A stretch of 64,000 nucleotides of DNA from Phytophthora colocasiae (taxonomy: Eukaryota; Oomycota; Peronosporomycetes; Peronosporales; Peronosporaceae): NCBI GenBank assembly GCA_018806915.1, contig JAGKQI010000091.1, positions 2,728,001 through 2,792,000 on the forward strand. Reading direction: 5' to 3'. The notes beneath the pieces were generated by a model, which searched no databases, was not told the DNA's origin, and saw only the letters and a list, made by a program, of their open reading frames with translations. A program made the position numbers and the translations under genes. Below are positions 42,323 through 52,113 of the stretch, one piece after another (the first letter of the stretch is position 1; each line of letters starts with the position of its first letter).

Positions 42323-45300
42323 CACCTTCCTTCCGAACGGTACTCGCCTCAGACGGCTAAGCGGATGTCGTAAGATACGCCATAACAAGTCACTAGATGT
42401 TTGTATGAGCCATCTGTTTGGCTTGCGGGAAGATGTATAAATTGTCAACAGGGTTTTCAGGCAATGTCGTAACTCATACCGCATTGCGATAGAGTTATGA
42501 TGGCTCAATGTCGTATCTAACTCCTATTGTTGTCAGCAGATGATCAGGGACATGCACTTCTACGCAACTCATTCCAGAAAACACACAATAGAAGGTACGT
42601 TGGCTCAACAATTTTGTATTCAATTGCACGAAACTTACCACTAATCAACTGATACGCAGCCTACCAGACGATGCCTCGCCACCACTCCCTTCATTGTCGC
42701 CATCGCCGCCGTCCACATCTTCCTCACGGCGAAGCTGCAGTTCTCGCTTTGTCTTTTTGCGCTTTCCTGCGCTCTGCCCAGGCCGACGCAGCACGACACG
42801 CTTCCCCAAGCTGGCTGGAATGTCCTGACCTGCCCCAAAGTCCTCGTGCCAAATCTCGAAACAGGTCTTAGGGACGCCCTTGAAGTCGCGGTGGATCTTG
42901 TTGCAGAGCCAGCACTTGGCATTGTCAATGGAGCACCTCTCGCAGAAGTATGTCGTGGCAAAAGACTTCTTTTTCTCCGTCCGTAAAAGCGCACAAACCT
43001 TACACGACCGTTGGCGGCGTTTCTGGACCCCGCTAACGGTGGCCCAGTCGTCTACCTGCTGGAGAGTATGTGTCAGTCGCACAGGTGTTCGTCGGCGTTT
43101 CTGGCTGGAAGCAGGTGGAGTAGCTTGAACCCCAGCGAAGTCCTCGGCCTTGAGCTGCAAGAGCTGGTTCTGAAGAACCGCAAACCACTCCGACCTTTGC
43201 ATCGCGACCGTGCCTTTGATCTTCGCCGCCTCTTTATGGCTGAGGAACGCGTTCACGAGCGCGAGGTCCAAGAACCCCAAGAACAACCCCTTGTAGTACT
43301 TAGTAAAGCGCGTGGACATTTGCAACGAATAACTCTGGAGGCGGAGTTGATCATGACGATCTACTCCGCCCATCCAGTTCTGGTAGTCGTTGACAGACCG
43401 AGGGCACCCCACTTCCAAAGCGCCCACACGCTTGATCTTCCGCTGAATAGTCGACGCTGTCATGGCGGATCCTGTGCACAAGTAGTACACAGGCTTCCGG
43501 TCCCACCAAAGACATGAGATGAGTGAGGGAACAGCGACTGAGCGCGAGAAGAGAAACGAGCCACGGGGAACGCTGGCTGGACGCGTTTTGCGCTTGGACT
43601 GGAGTGCCTTGTTGAAACCCAAACGATTCGTCTGAACAGTCCCCACCACGTACACGTTCTTCTTTAGAAGCTCCACAGCGAGGAGAACGGAGGAATAAAA
43701 CCTGTCTACCACGACCGCATGCCAGTTATGGCGTGATTCAGGAGTGAAGACAGCCGTCAGGTTCCGAAGTACGGCAGCTGCGCCAGTCTTGAAGTCAATT
43801 GGGTTGTCTACTCCTTCACGCTTTCCCACATAAACTTCGAATCTAGTACAGTTACGACATCGAGAGCTGTTAGTATGTGCTGCATCGCGTAAGTTACGAC
43901 ATAGAAAAAAGGCCAAAAAAAATACCTGTGGCAGTACGCAGTCTTTGCGTCACACAGCATAAACAGTTTGGAGCCGTATCGGTGAGGCTTGTCCGACATG
44001 AACATTCGCGTGGGGTTGCGCCTAGATGTTGCAGGTAGGACGCCTTCATCGAAAGAGAAGATGGCTGGAAGGGACCAACCTGACAAGAATCGTTCTTGGA
44101 TCTTGTCCACTACAGGACGAAGCTTCCATATTTTATCGCGGCCGTGGTCTACGGAATTGTCAACAAAGTGAAGATCCCGTAGGATACTGTTGCAGCGGTC
44201 ACGGCTCATGTACCGTCCAAAGATTCCAGCAGGTATGGCCCCGTCCTCGACCATTGATCAATGAGCAGCGAAGCGCCGTTTCTGGGGGCACAGCATACGT
44301 GCCACCAGTAGTCCAACCACATGAAGAATCTCGTGTGCACCATAGGCTTGCGTTGCCCTCAAGGGGCGGGCAATTTGAACGACGGTCTCACGCTGGCGTC
44401 CGGACTGCCGCGCAGCCATTTTTTCTGCTCGTTTATCCAGTTGCTGCAAGTAGTAGCGGTTAGTCTCGGTGGTGATTGTTACCCAGAGGGATTTTGGCAC
44501 GAAGTAGAACAGTGTTAGAAGTGGTGACCGCCATGCATCAAGTAGTTCGCCCACAGGTCTCGCCTCTTCATCGCCCAATCCAGGGTACGAAGGAGTGTCC
44601 GTCTCGAACTCCGCCGATGGTTCACTCCACTCCATCGCCCGCAAAGTGTTCTCGCGCTCCTGAAGAGCCGCTTTGTTCAAAGTAGTATCATCAACATGCA
44701 GCGACGCAAGGAAAGCTTGATCCATTTCCTCAGCGTCACTGTCAGAGAGGTCATCACCCTCCTCATCAATTTCACCAACACGAGAATCCCAGTCGTCGTC
44801 AACGATCCCAGCACCATCGCTCTCGTCGCCGGAGCTGAACTCTTCGTACTCACTACTGCTCTCCCCGTCCTGCAAAACGTTTACGTCAGCGTTCGGTCTC
44901 GCCGGGATCCTAATTCGCCGAGTAGGAGCAGCGAGCGGAGTGACAGCATGTTCGTCCTCCTCCTCGCTCTCCAACCCTGATGCCTCAGACAGTAAATGCA
45001 AACTAGCTGCCGCATCTCGTTGCTCCTCGTCCGGGTGGAGATCTCTTTGCGAGAGATCAAACGCTCTAGCTACTGCATCCTGGGAGAGATCAGGCTGTGA
45101 TGCATCAGATTCTGGACCAAACAACTCGTTGACGGTGTTTTGCGACAGCTGAACACTAGTGTCGATCTGCGACGGCCGAATGGTGACGTCGTCAGTGCCA
45201 CCACCTTCTGCTTCCTCCCCTACGTTCTCATCACCAACTACATCCTCTAATCCGTCCTCGGACGAACACTCCTCGTCCTCCACCAGCAAGCCGGACCGGA

Positions 45301-45743
45301 ATGCGTACTCAACTACAGCATGCTCACCAACCAGTACATTCCCATCCTTTGGACAGGTATACGCCCACTCAGTCTGGATCCCGGACGGCCGTTTCGACGT
45401 CCACCCAGCAGCTCTGAGCTGTCGCCATAGGTGCCCGAAGTCGACGTCGTGCCTGGGGGCGGTGGGGGTGGGTGGTTTCTCTCGGCGACTGGACCTCATG
45501 TGCGTTGGGCTGCAAAATCAGGAATGAGTGGTCTGGACCACAATCTGTATCCACCACCCATCATCTGACCTGGTTATGTGAACTTGTCGCAGAGACCTCT
45601 AGCAACTTATGCGTTGCAGTACACTTGATTAAAGTATTGGAATTTCGTTTCTGAGCCATTTTCTAATATAAATCGAGATATGTCGTATAATACGACATAC
45701 GAAAATAGTTACGTCGTATTATACGACGTCCGGAAGGAAGGTG
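42323..45743 (-). mobile_element. PiggyBac element 1 (3421 bp) with TTAA target duplication
   Basis: Termini CACCTTCCTTCCG and CGGAAGGAAGGTG are perfect inverted repeats flanked by TTAA at 42319-42322 and 45744-45747. The empty site is visible in the 5' LTR of the host Copia. Subterminal regions are rich in the word ATGTCGTA(A/T): near 42365, 42463 and 42507 on the left. On the right are two palindromes with arms TATGTCGTA and ACGTCGTA, around 45678-45729. It carries one transposase gene on the minus strand. Confidence 0.95.
42645..45499 (-). pseudogene. PiggyBac transposase gene, two exons, one in-frame TGA (923 codons)
   Basis: Exon 1 is 45499-43926 and exon 2 is 43842-42645. The 83 bp intron has CAG|GTATTT...CTAG ends, and joining restores KTAYCHR-FEVYVGKR. 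The N-terminal 60 residues form a small domain (DFGHLWRQLRAAGWTSKRPS), then a long acidic region. The DDE domain has IFSFDEGVLPATS (first Asp), AVVVDRFYSSVLLAVELLKK (second Asp) and NDYQNWMGGVDRHDQLR (third Asp). The C-terminal Cys-rich region has SCKVC, CERC and CWLCNKIH. A single TGA at 44258-44260 interrupts RRFAAH-stop-SMVEDGAIPAG, where Trp would be expected. No other lesion was found, so a near-intact or read-through protein is possible. Confidence 0.9.
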
Positions 45744-45825
45744 TTAAACATTAATCTTACTTCTTCTTTTTCTCTCTTCTACCCTACTTCCTTCAAGCTG
45801 CGCCCAAGTTCCCCGCAACAGCCTC

Positions 45826-46367
45826 AAAAGATAACGATCAAATGTGGTAGCGTTCAACCAGCTGCTTGCAGAGCACCGACGCTTTCCCTCCGAAAGTATC
45901 ACACCCGTTCATAAAACGCTGCGACCGCGGTGTCTCGTCACCGGGAGCATGATCAATGGTTTGTGCTGATGTTCTCCCGTTTGGTGCTTGGTTACATCCT
46001 CCAAGTTAACTCTCTTAACGGAGACCAAGCACCAATGCAACTCGCTCTCTTCAATCTGCCCTCATCGTTAGGAAGGTCTTGGTTTGTCTTCGCCACGTAG
46101 CCAAGAGTTAACAAGATTAAAATGCGCGACTAACAAAGCGCTTTCCCAGACCTTGATGCATTCCGGCTTGATGTGCGTCGCAGTCGTAAGCGGGACTGCG
46201 TTTCCTGTGCCCTCTGATGCTAGCCGGGCCGATGAGCTTGCGTGGTTGAAGTTACTGACACATTGCTTGAATTCGCTTATCGCGCGCGATTGGAAAGACT
46301 CGATCCGCAGGCGACGGATTCCTTGGCCTTGGAGGAAGGAAGGCCAATTGCCGAGGTCTTCCGACTG
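45826..46367. other. Intergenic upstream region of the GH3 gene
   Basis: No gene seen. It directly follows the Copia target duplication, so the Copia insertion lies about 0.6 kb upstream of the GH3 start. Confidence 0.5.
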
Positions 46368-46384
46368 TCATTTCCCAATTTGCA
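46368..46384 (+). promoter_or_regulatory. Inr/FPR core promoter of the GH3 gene
   Basis: TCATTTCCCAATTTGCA is a near-perfect oomycete initiator plus FPR, 40 bp before the chosen ATG. It argues against the long N-terminal extension that the open frame would allow. Confidence 0.7.
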
Positions 46385-46424
46385 GTCGACCGCATCACCA
46401 GCTCAACAGAAAGGGAACGCAAAA

Positions 46425-48758
46425 ATGCTCAAGTCGTGGTTCGCCGCTGTGTGCTGCCTTGCTATGGGCCTCACCGCCAATGAAGGCGTCGCCGCCGATC
46501 AGTGGGACGCCCAGACCGATGTGATCATCGAGTCTATGGATGAAGACCAACTTGTGGGCCAAATGGTCCAGGTAGCCTTCTCCCGCTTTTTCAACAAGGA
46601 CAAGACGTTCGACGAGGACAAGTTCCGCGCTTACGCCAAGCTTAAAATCGGAAGTTACCTCTCCGGCCCGTGGCAATCAGGTTCGTACAACGGCAAGTAC
46701 GGTTGGACAGCTCAGGAGTGGCGTGACGTTCTGTCTCGCGCTCAGGAGATCGTCAAGGAAGAGAATGACGGACACCCGTTCATCTTCGGTATCGACTCGC
46801 TGCACGGTGCTGGTTTCACTACGGGTGCTGTCCTGTTCGGTCAGCCGATCAATGGCGCCGCCACCTTCAACCCCGACCTGGCCTACGAAATGGGACGTAT
46901 TGCTGGTCGCGACACACTTGCTGCTGGAACCCCGTGGATCTTTGGCCCCATGCTTGAGATCTCGCAGAACCCGTTGTGGCCGCGCGTGTATGAAACTTTT
47001 GGAGAGGACCCGGTCTTGGTGTCTGCCATTTCTGAGTCGTTGATCAAGGGTATCCAGTCGAACAACGGCTCTGCTGCCTGCATGAAGCACTGGATCGGCT
47101 ACTCCAAGACCCCTACGGGCCACGACAAGGACGCCGTCACCCTGTCGGACTACGAACTGCTCAACCATTTCCTGCCTCCGTTCAAGGCCGCTGTTGACGC
47201 TGGTGTCTTGTCAGCTATGGAGAATTACATTTCCGTTAACGGCATCCCGACCATCGCCAACCCGAAGCTCATGAACAAGTTGCTCCGTGAGGACCTTGGC
47301 TTTGATGGTATGACGGTGTCGGATTTTGCGGAGATCGAGCACCTCAACACGTTCCACCGCTTCGCTCGCAATGACGAAGAGGCTGCTACGCTGTCGGTCA
47401 AGCGCACGTCGATCGACATGACCATGGCCAGCAGCGACTACGGCTTCATCAATGCCACCAAGGCGCTTATCGCCAACGACGCATCGTTCTTGAACCGTGT
47501 GAAGGAATCTGCCCGTCGTGTGGTAAAGCTCAAACTGCAGCTTGGTTTGTACGACAATGCTGTCCCTGGAGCCGATCTGGTGGACAAGGTTGGAAGCGAT
47601 GAAGACAAGGCGGCGGCCTTGAACTCGGCTCGCGAGTCGATTGTGCTGCTGCAGAATAATGACAGCACGCTGCCGATCCCCGAGACGGCCAAGGTTTTCC
47701 TGACCGGCCACTCTGCTGACAACGTCGGCTACCAGTGTGGTGGTTGGACACTCAGCCAGCAGGGCTACTCGGGCAACGACATGTTCCCGAACGGCATCAG
47801 TGTCAAGGACGGATTCCAGGCCATCTCGAACGAGACCCTGACGTACTTCAACGGACTCAACTACACGGGCGAGTACAATGAGAGCGACCTCGCCCAGGCG
47901 AAGGAGTACGCGAGTCAGGCCGAGTACACCATTGCCGTCATTGGCGAACACTCGTACACGGAGAAGACGTACGGCGACATCAACGACCTCGCGCTGCCTG
48001 CTGGTCAGATCAAGTACGTCAATGAACTGGTGTCGACCGGCACGAAGGTGATTGTGGTGCTAGTCGGTGGTCGTCCGCGTCTTCTTGGAGAGTTGCCCAA
48101 CAACGTGCACGCTGTGGTCAACGCTATGCTGCCGTGTGAGCTTGGAGGTCAGGCCATTGCTGAGATCATCTACGGCCGTGTGAACCCGAGTGGCCGCATG
48201 CCGATCACGTATCCGAAGGACGCCGGCAACATCCTGATGCCGTACAACCACCTTGTGAGCACCCAGTGTGCGTCGGGAGAGTACTGTGAGATGCAGTGGG
48301 AGTTCGGCCACGGTCTCAGTTACACGGACTTCACGTACTCGGACATGAAGCTCAGCCGCTCGAACGTGACGTCGATCACCGAGAGTGTGGATGTCTCTGT
48401 GGTCGTCAAGAACTCCGGTTCGGTTGCTGGCAAGGAGACGGTGATGCTGTTCCTGACGCAGCCGTTCCGCACGATTTCGATCCCGGAGGTGAAGCAGCTC
48501 AAAAAGTTCACCAAGGTGGAGCTGCAGGCCGGTGAATCGACCACAGTTAGCTTCACGCTGTCCGCGGACGACTGGAGCGTGTACTACCCGCAGATCGGCA
48601 GTGGCCTGAAGAAGGTGGCGGAGGACGCAGACTACGTGATTGCCATCAAGCCTGAGACTGGCTGCGACGTGTACAACGAGACGGCTGTGGCCAACCCGCT
48701 ATGCGCCACGTTCACGCTGCAGACGGGTGAACACCCGTACGGCTCCTTTGACCTGTAA
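46425..48758 (+). CDS. Secreted GH3 family beta-glucosidase (777 aa)
   Basis: ATG 46425 opens a signal peptide (MLKSWFAAVCCLAMGLTANE) with likely cleavage near VAA-DQW. GH3 N-terminal TIM-barrel motifs are present: FGIDSLHGAGFTTGAVLFGQ, WPRVYETFGEDP, AACMKHWIGYSKTPTGHDKD (the KH motif, about residue 221) and FDGMTVSDFAEIEHL. The Asp in that last motif (about 300) is the expected nucleophile. The second alpha/beta domain follows (SIVLLQNNDSTLPIP, GGRPRLLGELPN, NPSGRMPITYPKDAG). A C-terminal fibronectin-III-like domain ends YGSFDL. Members hydrolyse terminal beta-glucose from oligosaccharides, here probably of plant or oomycete cell-wall glucan, outside the cell. Several N-x-S/T sites are present. 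The frame is intact and codon use is GC-rich like a highly expressed gene. Confidence 0.93.
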   Translation: MLKSWFAAVCCLAMGLTANEGVAADQWDAQTDVIIESMDEDQLVGQMVQVAFSRFFNKDKTFDEDKFRAYAKLKIGSYLSGPWQSGSYNGKYGWTAQEWRDVLSRAQEIVKEENDGHPFIFGIDSLHGAGFTTGAVLFGQPINGAATFNPDLAYEMGRIAGRDTLAAGTPWIFGPMLEISQNPLWPRVYETFGEDPVLVSAISESLIKGIQSNNGSAACMKHWIGYSKTPTGHDKDAVTLSDYELLNHFLPPFKAAVDAGVLSAMENYISVNGIPTIANPKLMNKLLREDLGFDGMTVSDFAEIEHLNTFHRFARNDEEAATLSVKRTSIDMTMASSDYGFINATKALIANDASFLNRVKESARRVVKLKLQLGLYDNAVPGADLVDKVGSDEDKAAALNSARESIVLLQNNDSTLPIPETAKVFLTGHSADNVGYQCGGWTLSQQGYSGNDMFPNGISVKDGFQAISNETLTYFNGLNYTGEYNESDLAQAKEYASQAEYTIAVIGEHSYTEKTYGDINDLALPAGQIKYVNELVSTGTKVIVVLVGGRPRLLGELPNNVHAVVNAMLPCELGGQAIAEIIYGRVNPSGRMPITYPKDAGNILMPYNHLVSTQCASGEYCEMQWEFGHGLSYTDFTYSDMKLSRSNVTSITESVDVSVVVKNSGSVAGKETVMLFLTQPFRTISIPEVKQLKKFTKVELQAGESTTVSFTLSADDWSVYYPQIGSGLKKVAEDADYVIAIKPETGCDVYNETAVANPLCATFTLQTGEHPYGSFDL

Positions 48759-48976
48759 GTCACGTATGAATAGATCAAGTGGTACGCTTGATCATAAGGA
48801 TGAATAAAAACGTATTGTGTTGTTATCTTCTTCTACTTTCACTATTTTCTCCATGCACTGGAGTCCACTGGACTTGACCTCTTTCAGGATACTCCTAGTT
48901 TTCTGGTGCTGGTTGGAGACGTTCTTCTTGTTGCCACTTTCATTCGCCTAGTAAAGCGACTTCAGTCTGGCCAACC

Positions 48977-49177
48977 GGTGTTGGTGGTAATGGAGCTGGT
49001 AAAAGCACTTTGCTGGAAACCCTCGAAGTTGGTCTAACAGCCGACGACACAGCGTTAGTCTTCTTTCGCGACAGCTTTCAGGGCACGACGCTCAATGCTT
49101 CAAGGACACTTGTGGTCTATTATTCACAATATCATGGCCACACTTTCGCTGGAGAGGCCACATCGCTACTAAGTTAG
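48977..49177 (+). pseudogene. P-loop (Walker A) ATPase fragment
   Basis: One plus-strand frame reads GVGGNGAGKSTLLETLEVGL, a full Walker A motif in ABC-transporter style, then stays open for about 45 residues to a stop. Nothing before or after in this frame is recognisable, so it is an isolated relic, if real. Confidence 0.35.
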
Positions 49178-49757
49178 TAGTACTAACTCGTGACGAGCTT
49201 GTTCTTATGGTGGGCGTACATTATCGGATATTGCTCATCAATATCCAAAGGTATCTCTCACCAGTGAGCGGTATGCTCCGAGGATATCACCGTACGCCTT
49301 ATTAGTCGTCCACGAGCTCGTTCTTGTGGCGAAGTAGCTCGCGAAGCGGGAAAAGCTGCTGACGTAGCATTGGAGATGGGCAGATAGACTTGGATTTAGT
49401 ATCCCAGTCAGAGTGATGGTCCGTTTGGTGCTGTAGACGAAAGGATGTGACAGGAACGGACATGTACACGAAGCGTGCCTTGCGTCAACACCGTAGCCGA
49501 GCAAGCCTGCATGTGAGCACATTTCTCTACAGAATGCAGCGGTTTTTCCTACTGAAAGCTGCTGTGGAAGACTTCGGTGTTATGATTGGCGTATACTTCC
49601 ATGTATACATCCAATCCTCTCGCGCCGTTACCGGACGTGTTCAAGGTGCTCAGGTTCAAGTGCCCCCTCTTCCTGTCACATCTGCTTTGCTCTCCGCTTG
49701 CTTACGTTCTTCGAGACGAAATCCTGCACCGGCATGCAACGGCAGAAGAGCTCCAAG
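49178..49757. other. Intergenic, no gene seen
   Basis: Upstream region of the first methyltransferase gene. No recognisable feature apart from the Inr at its end. Confidence 0.5.
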
Positions 49758-49773
49758 TCATTTCCCATTCTCA
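49758..49773 (+). promoter_or_regulatory. Inr-like core promoter of methyltransferase gene 1
   Basis: TCATTTCCCATTCTCA lies 53 bp before ATG 49827 and supports that start over an upstream in-frame ATG at 49698. Confidence 0.55.
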
Positions 49774-49826
49774 CCCCAAGAGTTCAAGCAGCTCAACACC
49801 TTTCAACGGATACCCAAGCTCAAGAT

Positions 49827-51323
49827 ATGACTGTGGACGTTGCACGCCAGCAGATGAAGTCATACTGGAAAGGCCACAGTTCGGCAGCTACAGTGGAGAC
49901 GATGATGCTGGATTCACACGCCAAGGCGCTGACGAAGCTCGAGCTTCCGGAGATCTTGGACAAGGCTCCGTACATGGAGAACAAGGATGTTCTCGAATTG
50001 GCCGCTGGAATTGGACGATACACCTCTGTCATTGCCACCAAAGCCAAATCCGTCACTGCTGTAGAGTTCATTGAGGACTTTATCAAGGTGAACGCGGATA
50101 CGAATGGACATTTAGGCAACATCAAGTTCTTGTGCAAGGACGTGGTGCACCTTGAAGCAGAGCCTAACTCTTTTGATGTCATTTTCTCCAATTGGATCTT
50201 CATGTACATAGAGGACGAAGAGGTGAAGGCGTTTGCTAAGAAGGCTATCAAGTGGCTGCGTCCTGGTGGCAAATTGTTCTTCAGAGAATCCTGCTTCAAG
50301 CAGTCAGGTGACTTCCAGAGAAGCTCTAACCCCACACATTATCGCCATCCAGGGTTCTACGTCGGAGCCTTCGGATCTGTTATTTCTCAGGAGGATAATG
50401 GAGATCTGGGGTACTTTAACCTCGAGTCGTCGGGAAGTGTCGAAGTGTACCGGAAGATCAAGAAAAACAACGGACAAGTATTCTTCAGCTACACCAAAGC
50501 TGTCAAGGAAGGATCTGATAACAGCAACGATGAAGCTGTTGCCACTTTCCAGAAGTTCCTAGACGAGCAACAGTACTCTAACCAGAGCATCACACGCTAC
50601 GAGAAGATCTTCGGTGAGGGATACGTCAGTACCGGTGGACAAACCACCACAACTGAATTCGTGGAGAAACTCAACCTCAAACCTGGAGAGCGTGTTCTGG
50701 ACGTGGGTTGTGGCATTGGTGGAGGTGATTTCTACATGGCTCGTCAGTTCGGTGTGTCTGTCGTCGGCATTGATCTCTCTACCAACATGGTACACCGAGC
50801 TCTCGAGACGTCTATGAAAGACACGAGTGTGGATGTGGAGTTCGAGATCTGTGATGCCACGCAGAAGGAGTTCCCGGATGCCTCGTTCGACGTCGTCTAC
50901 TCTCGCGACACGATCCTACACATTGAGGACAAGCAGGCGTTGTTTGCCAAGTTCTTTCGTTGGCTCAAGCCTGGTGGTCGAGTGTTGATCTCGGACTACT
51001 GCCAGGGTGAGCAGGAGTCCACGGATCGCTTCAAGGCATACGTGGCAGGTCGTGGTTACCACTTGTTGTCTCCGTCTCAATACGGTAAGGTGTTGGAGTC
51101 GGTGGGTTTCACGTCCGTGTCTGCGGAGGACCGAACCGATCAGTTCGTGGAGGTGTTGAAGGACGAATTGACGCGTACGTTGGCGCACAAGGATGAGTTT
51201 GTATCGGAGACGAGTGAATCGGACTTCAAGTACATTGTGGACGGTTGGGAGGCGAAGATTGTTCGCTGTGGTGAGGGCGATCAGAAGTGGGGGCTGTTCT
51301 ACGGAAAGAAGGAGTCGACTTGA
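49827..51323 (+). CDS. Phosphoethanolamine N-methyltransferase, copy 1 (498 aa)
   Basis: Start at ATG 49827 (MTVDVARQQMKSYWKGHSS) is aligned with the start of copy 2 and follows an Inr-like site. There are two SAM-dependent methyltransferase domains in tandem. Domain 1 (about 40-150) has DVLELAAGIGRYTS and WLRPGGKLFFRESCF. Domain 2 (about 275-400) has ERVLDVGCGIGGGDFYMARQ, VVGIDLSTNMVHRA and WLKPGGRVLISDYCQGE. This matches plant-type PMT enzymes, which add three methyl groups to phosphoethanolamine to make phosphocholine for phosphatidylcholine synthesis in the cytosol. From about residue 190 on, the DNA is almost identical to copy 2, while the first 560 bp and all flanks differ. No lesion. 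Confidence 0.9.
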   Translation: MTVDVARQQMKSYWKGHSSAATVETMMLDSHAKALTKLELPEILDKAPYMENKDVLELAAGIGRYTSVIATKAKSVTAVEFIEDFIKVNADTNGHLGNIKFLCKDVVHLEAEPNSFDVIFSNWIFMYIEDEEVKAFAKKAIKWLRPGGKLFFRESCFKQSGDFQRSSNPTHYRHPGFYVGAFGSVISQEDNGDLGYFNLESSGSVEVYRKIKKNNGQVFFSYTKAVKEGSDNSNDEAVATFQKFLDEQQYSNQSITRYEKIFGEGYVSTGGQTTTTEFVEKLNLKPGERVLDVGCGIGGGDFYMARQFGVSVVGIDLSTNMVHRALETSMKDTSVDVEFEICDATQKEFPDASFDVVYSRDTILHIEDKQALFAKFFRWLKPGGRVLISDYCQGEQESTDRFKAYVAGRGYHLLSPSQYGKVLESVGFTSVSAEDRTDQFVEVLKDELTRTLAHKDEFVSETSESDFKYIVDGWEAKIVRCGEGDQKWGLFYGKKEST

Positions 51324-52056
51324 GTCCGTAGAATAATAGGAATTGGCCAAAGACACAGACAGTAGCCTAAATAACGAGTTATTCGGTCCAAATGCACGTG
51401 CTGTATTTCATTTACAAGCTTGCTAGCAGCCATTCATTGGAGTGCAACTCGGTTTTAACCCCTGCAACATTGTTGCGGCTGCTACATACGAAAACATGTA
51501 CCGGGTACAATATGTCATCCAAACATTGGAGTTTGAAGTGCTTGACACGGAGCAGCAGCTTATGACGTCACAGGTCGAAGCTGCAGCTTGAAGCAGCTCG
51601 CCAAATCTGTTGACAACCGAACCAGCCAATCCAACGAAGCCACCGCATGCGAATGAAGACACATTGCGAAGAAAGGGACAACGGTCTCGAATGCAGAAAG
51701 TGACGTCGCAGTCTCGCTTTTTGGTCTCCAAATGCTTTATCCAACGACAGCGGCTGAGCCAAGGCCGTCGTTGGTTGTCTTATGGCTTGGCTTTGCAAGG
51801 AATCTCACAATTCCGCAGCTTGGTTTGAACAAGCAGCCAAGTTACCAAACTATACTCAAGGGAGATGGGCGCGGTCATCGAACACGCTGTTGCTAAATAG
51901 AGTGGGTCTTCTAAACGGCAATAAACGGTACGGATCACAACCATCTCAGTATTTGTAAACATTACCATAGTGAATGTGATTGAAGACCCTCAAGTAGCAA
52001 CCCTTAAACACGCAAACGTCAGTGCACCATGCACCCTATCATCCGCACAAACCCTT
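51324..52056. other. Intergenic between the two methyltransferase copies
   Basis: No gene seen. It shows no duplication of the upstream region of copy 1, so the gene duplication is old or its flanks have been replaced. Confidence 0.5.
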
Positions 52057-52072
52057 TCATTCTCCAATTTAC
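52057..52072 (+). promoter_or_regulatory. Inr/FPR core promoter of methyltransferase gene 2
   Basis: TCATTCTCCAATTTAC is a near-perfect oomycete Inr/FPR, 41 bp before ATG 52114. Confidence 0.7.
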
Positions 52073-52113
52073 TACGTGGCACTCAAGAGCCAACACCCAA
52101 GCACCGGAACAAG

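Larger units (their letters stand above)
42117..45820 (+). repeat. Copia 3' LTR split by the piggyBac insertion
   Basis: 42117-42322 and 45748-45820 together equal the 279 bp 5' LTR. The break is exactly at the TTAA that is intact at 35844-35847 in the 5' LTR. Confidence 0.95.
35637..45825 (+). mobile_element. Full-length Ty1/Copia element (35642-45820) with 5 bp target duplication, carrying a nested piggyBac
   Basis: Both ends are exact. GCCTC at 35637-35641 and GCCTC at 45821-45825 are the target duplication. The 5' LTR is 35642-35920. The 3' LTR is 42117-42322 plus 45748-45820, split by the piggyBac element at a TTAA. Without the piggyBac the element is about 6.75 kb. The LTRs are both 279 bp and differ at two positions that I found (in ACCTCTACACC versus ACCTCGACACC, and ATGGTAGCGG versus ATGGCAGCGG), so insertion is recent. 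It lies between the RAD51-family gene and the GH3 gene and interrupts neither coding region. Confidence 0.95.

Noticed and set aside
21527..44260. RIP-like CpA-to-TpA mutation as the cause of the two TGA codons
   Set aside because: TGG to TGA changes the first C of the template CCA, a CpC context, not the CpA context typical of RIP.
47211..47951. 246-residue minus-strand frame within the GH3 gene
   Set aside because: Antisense to a strongly supported enzyme; GC-rich codons often leave the opposite strand open.
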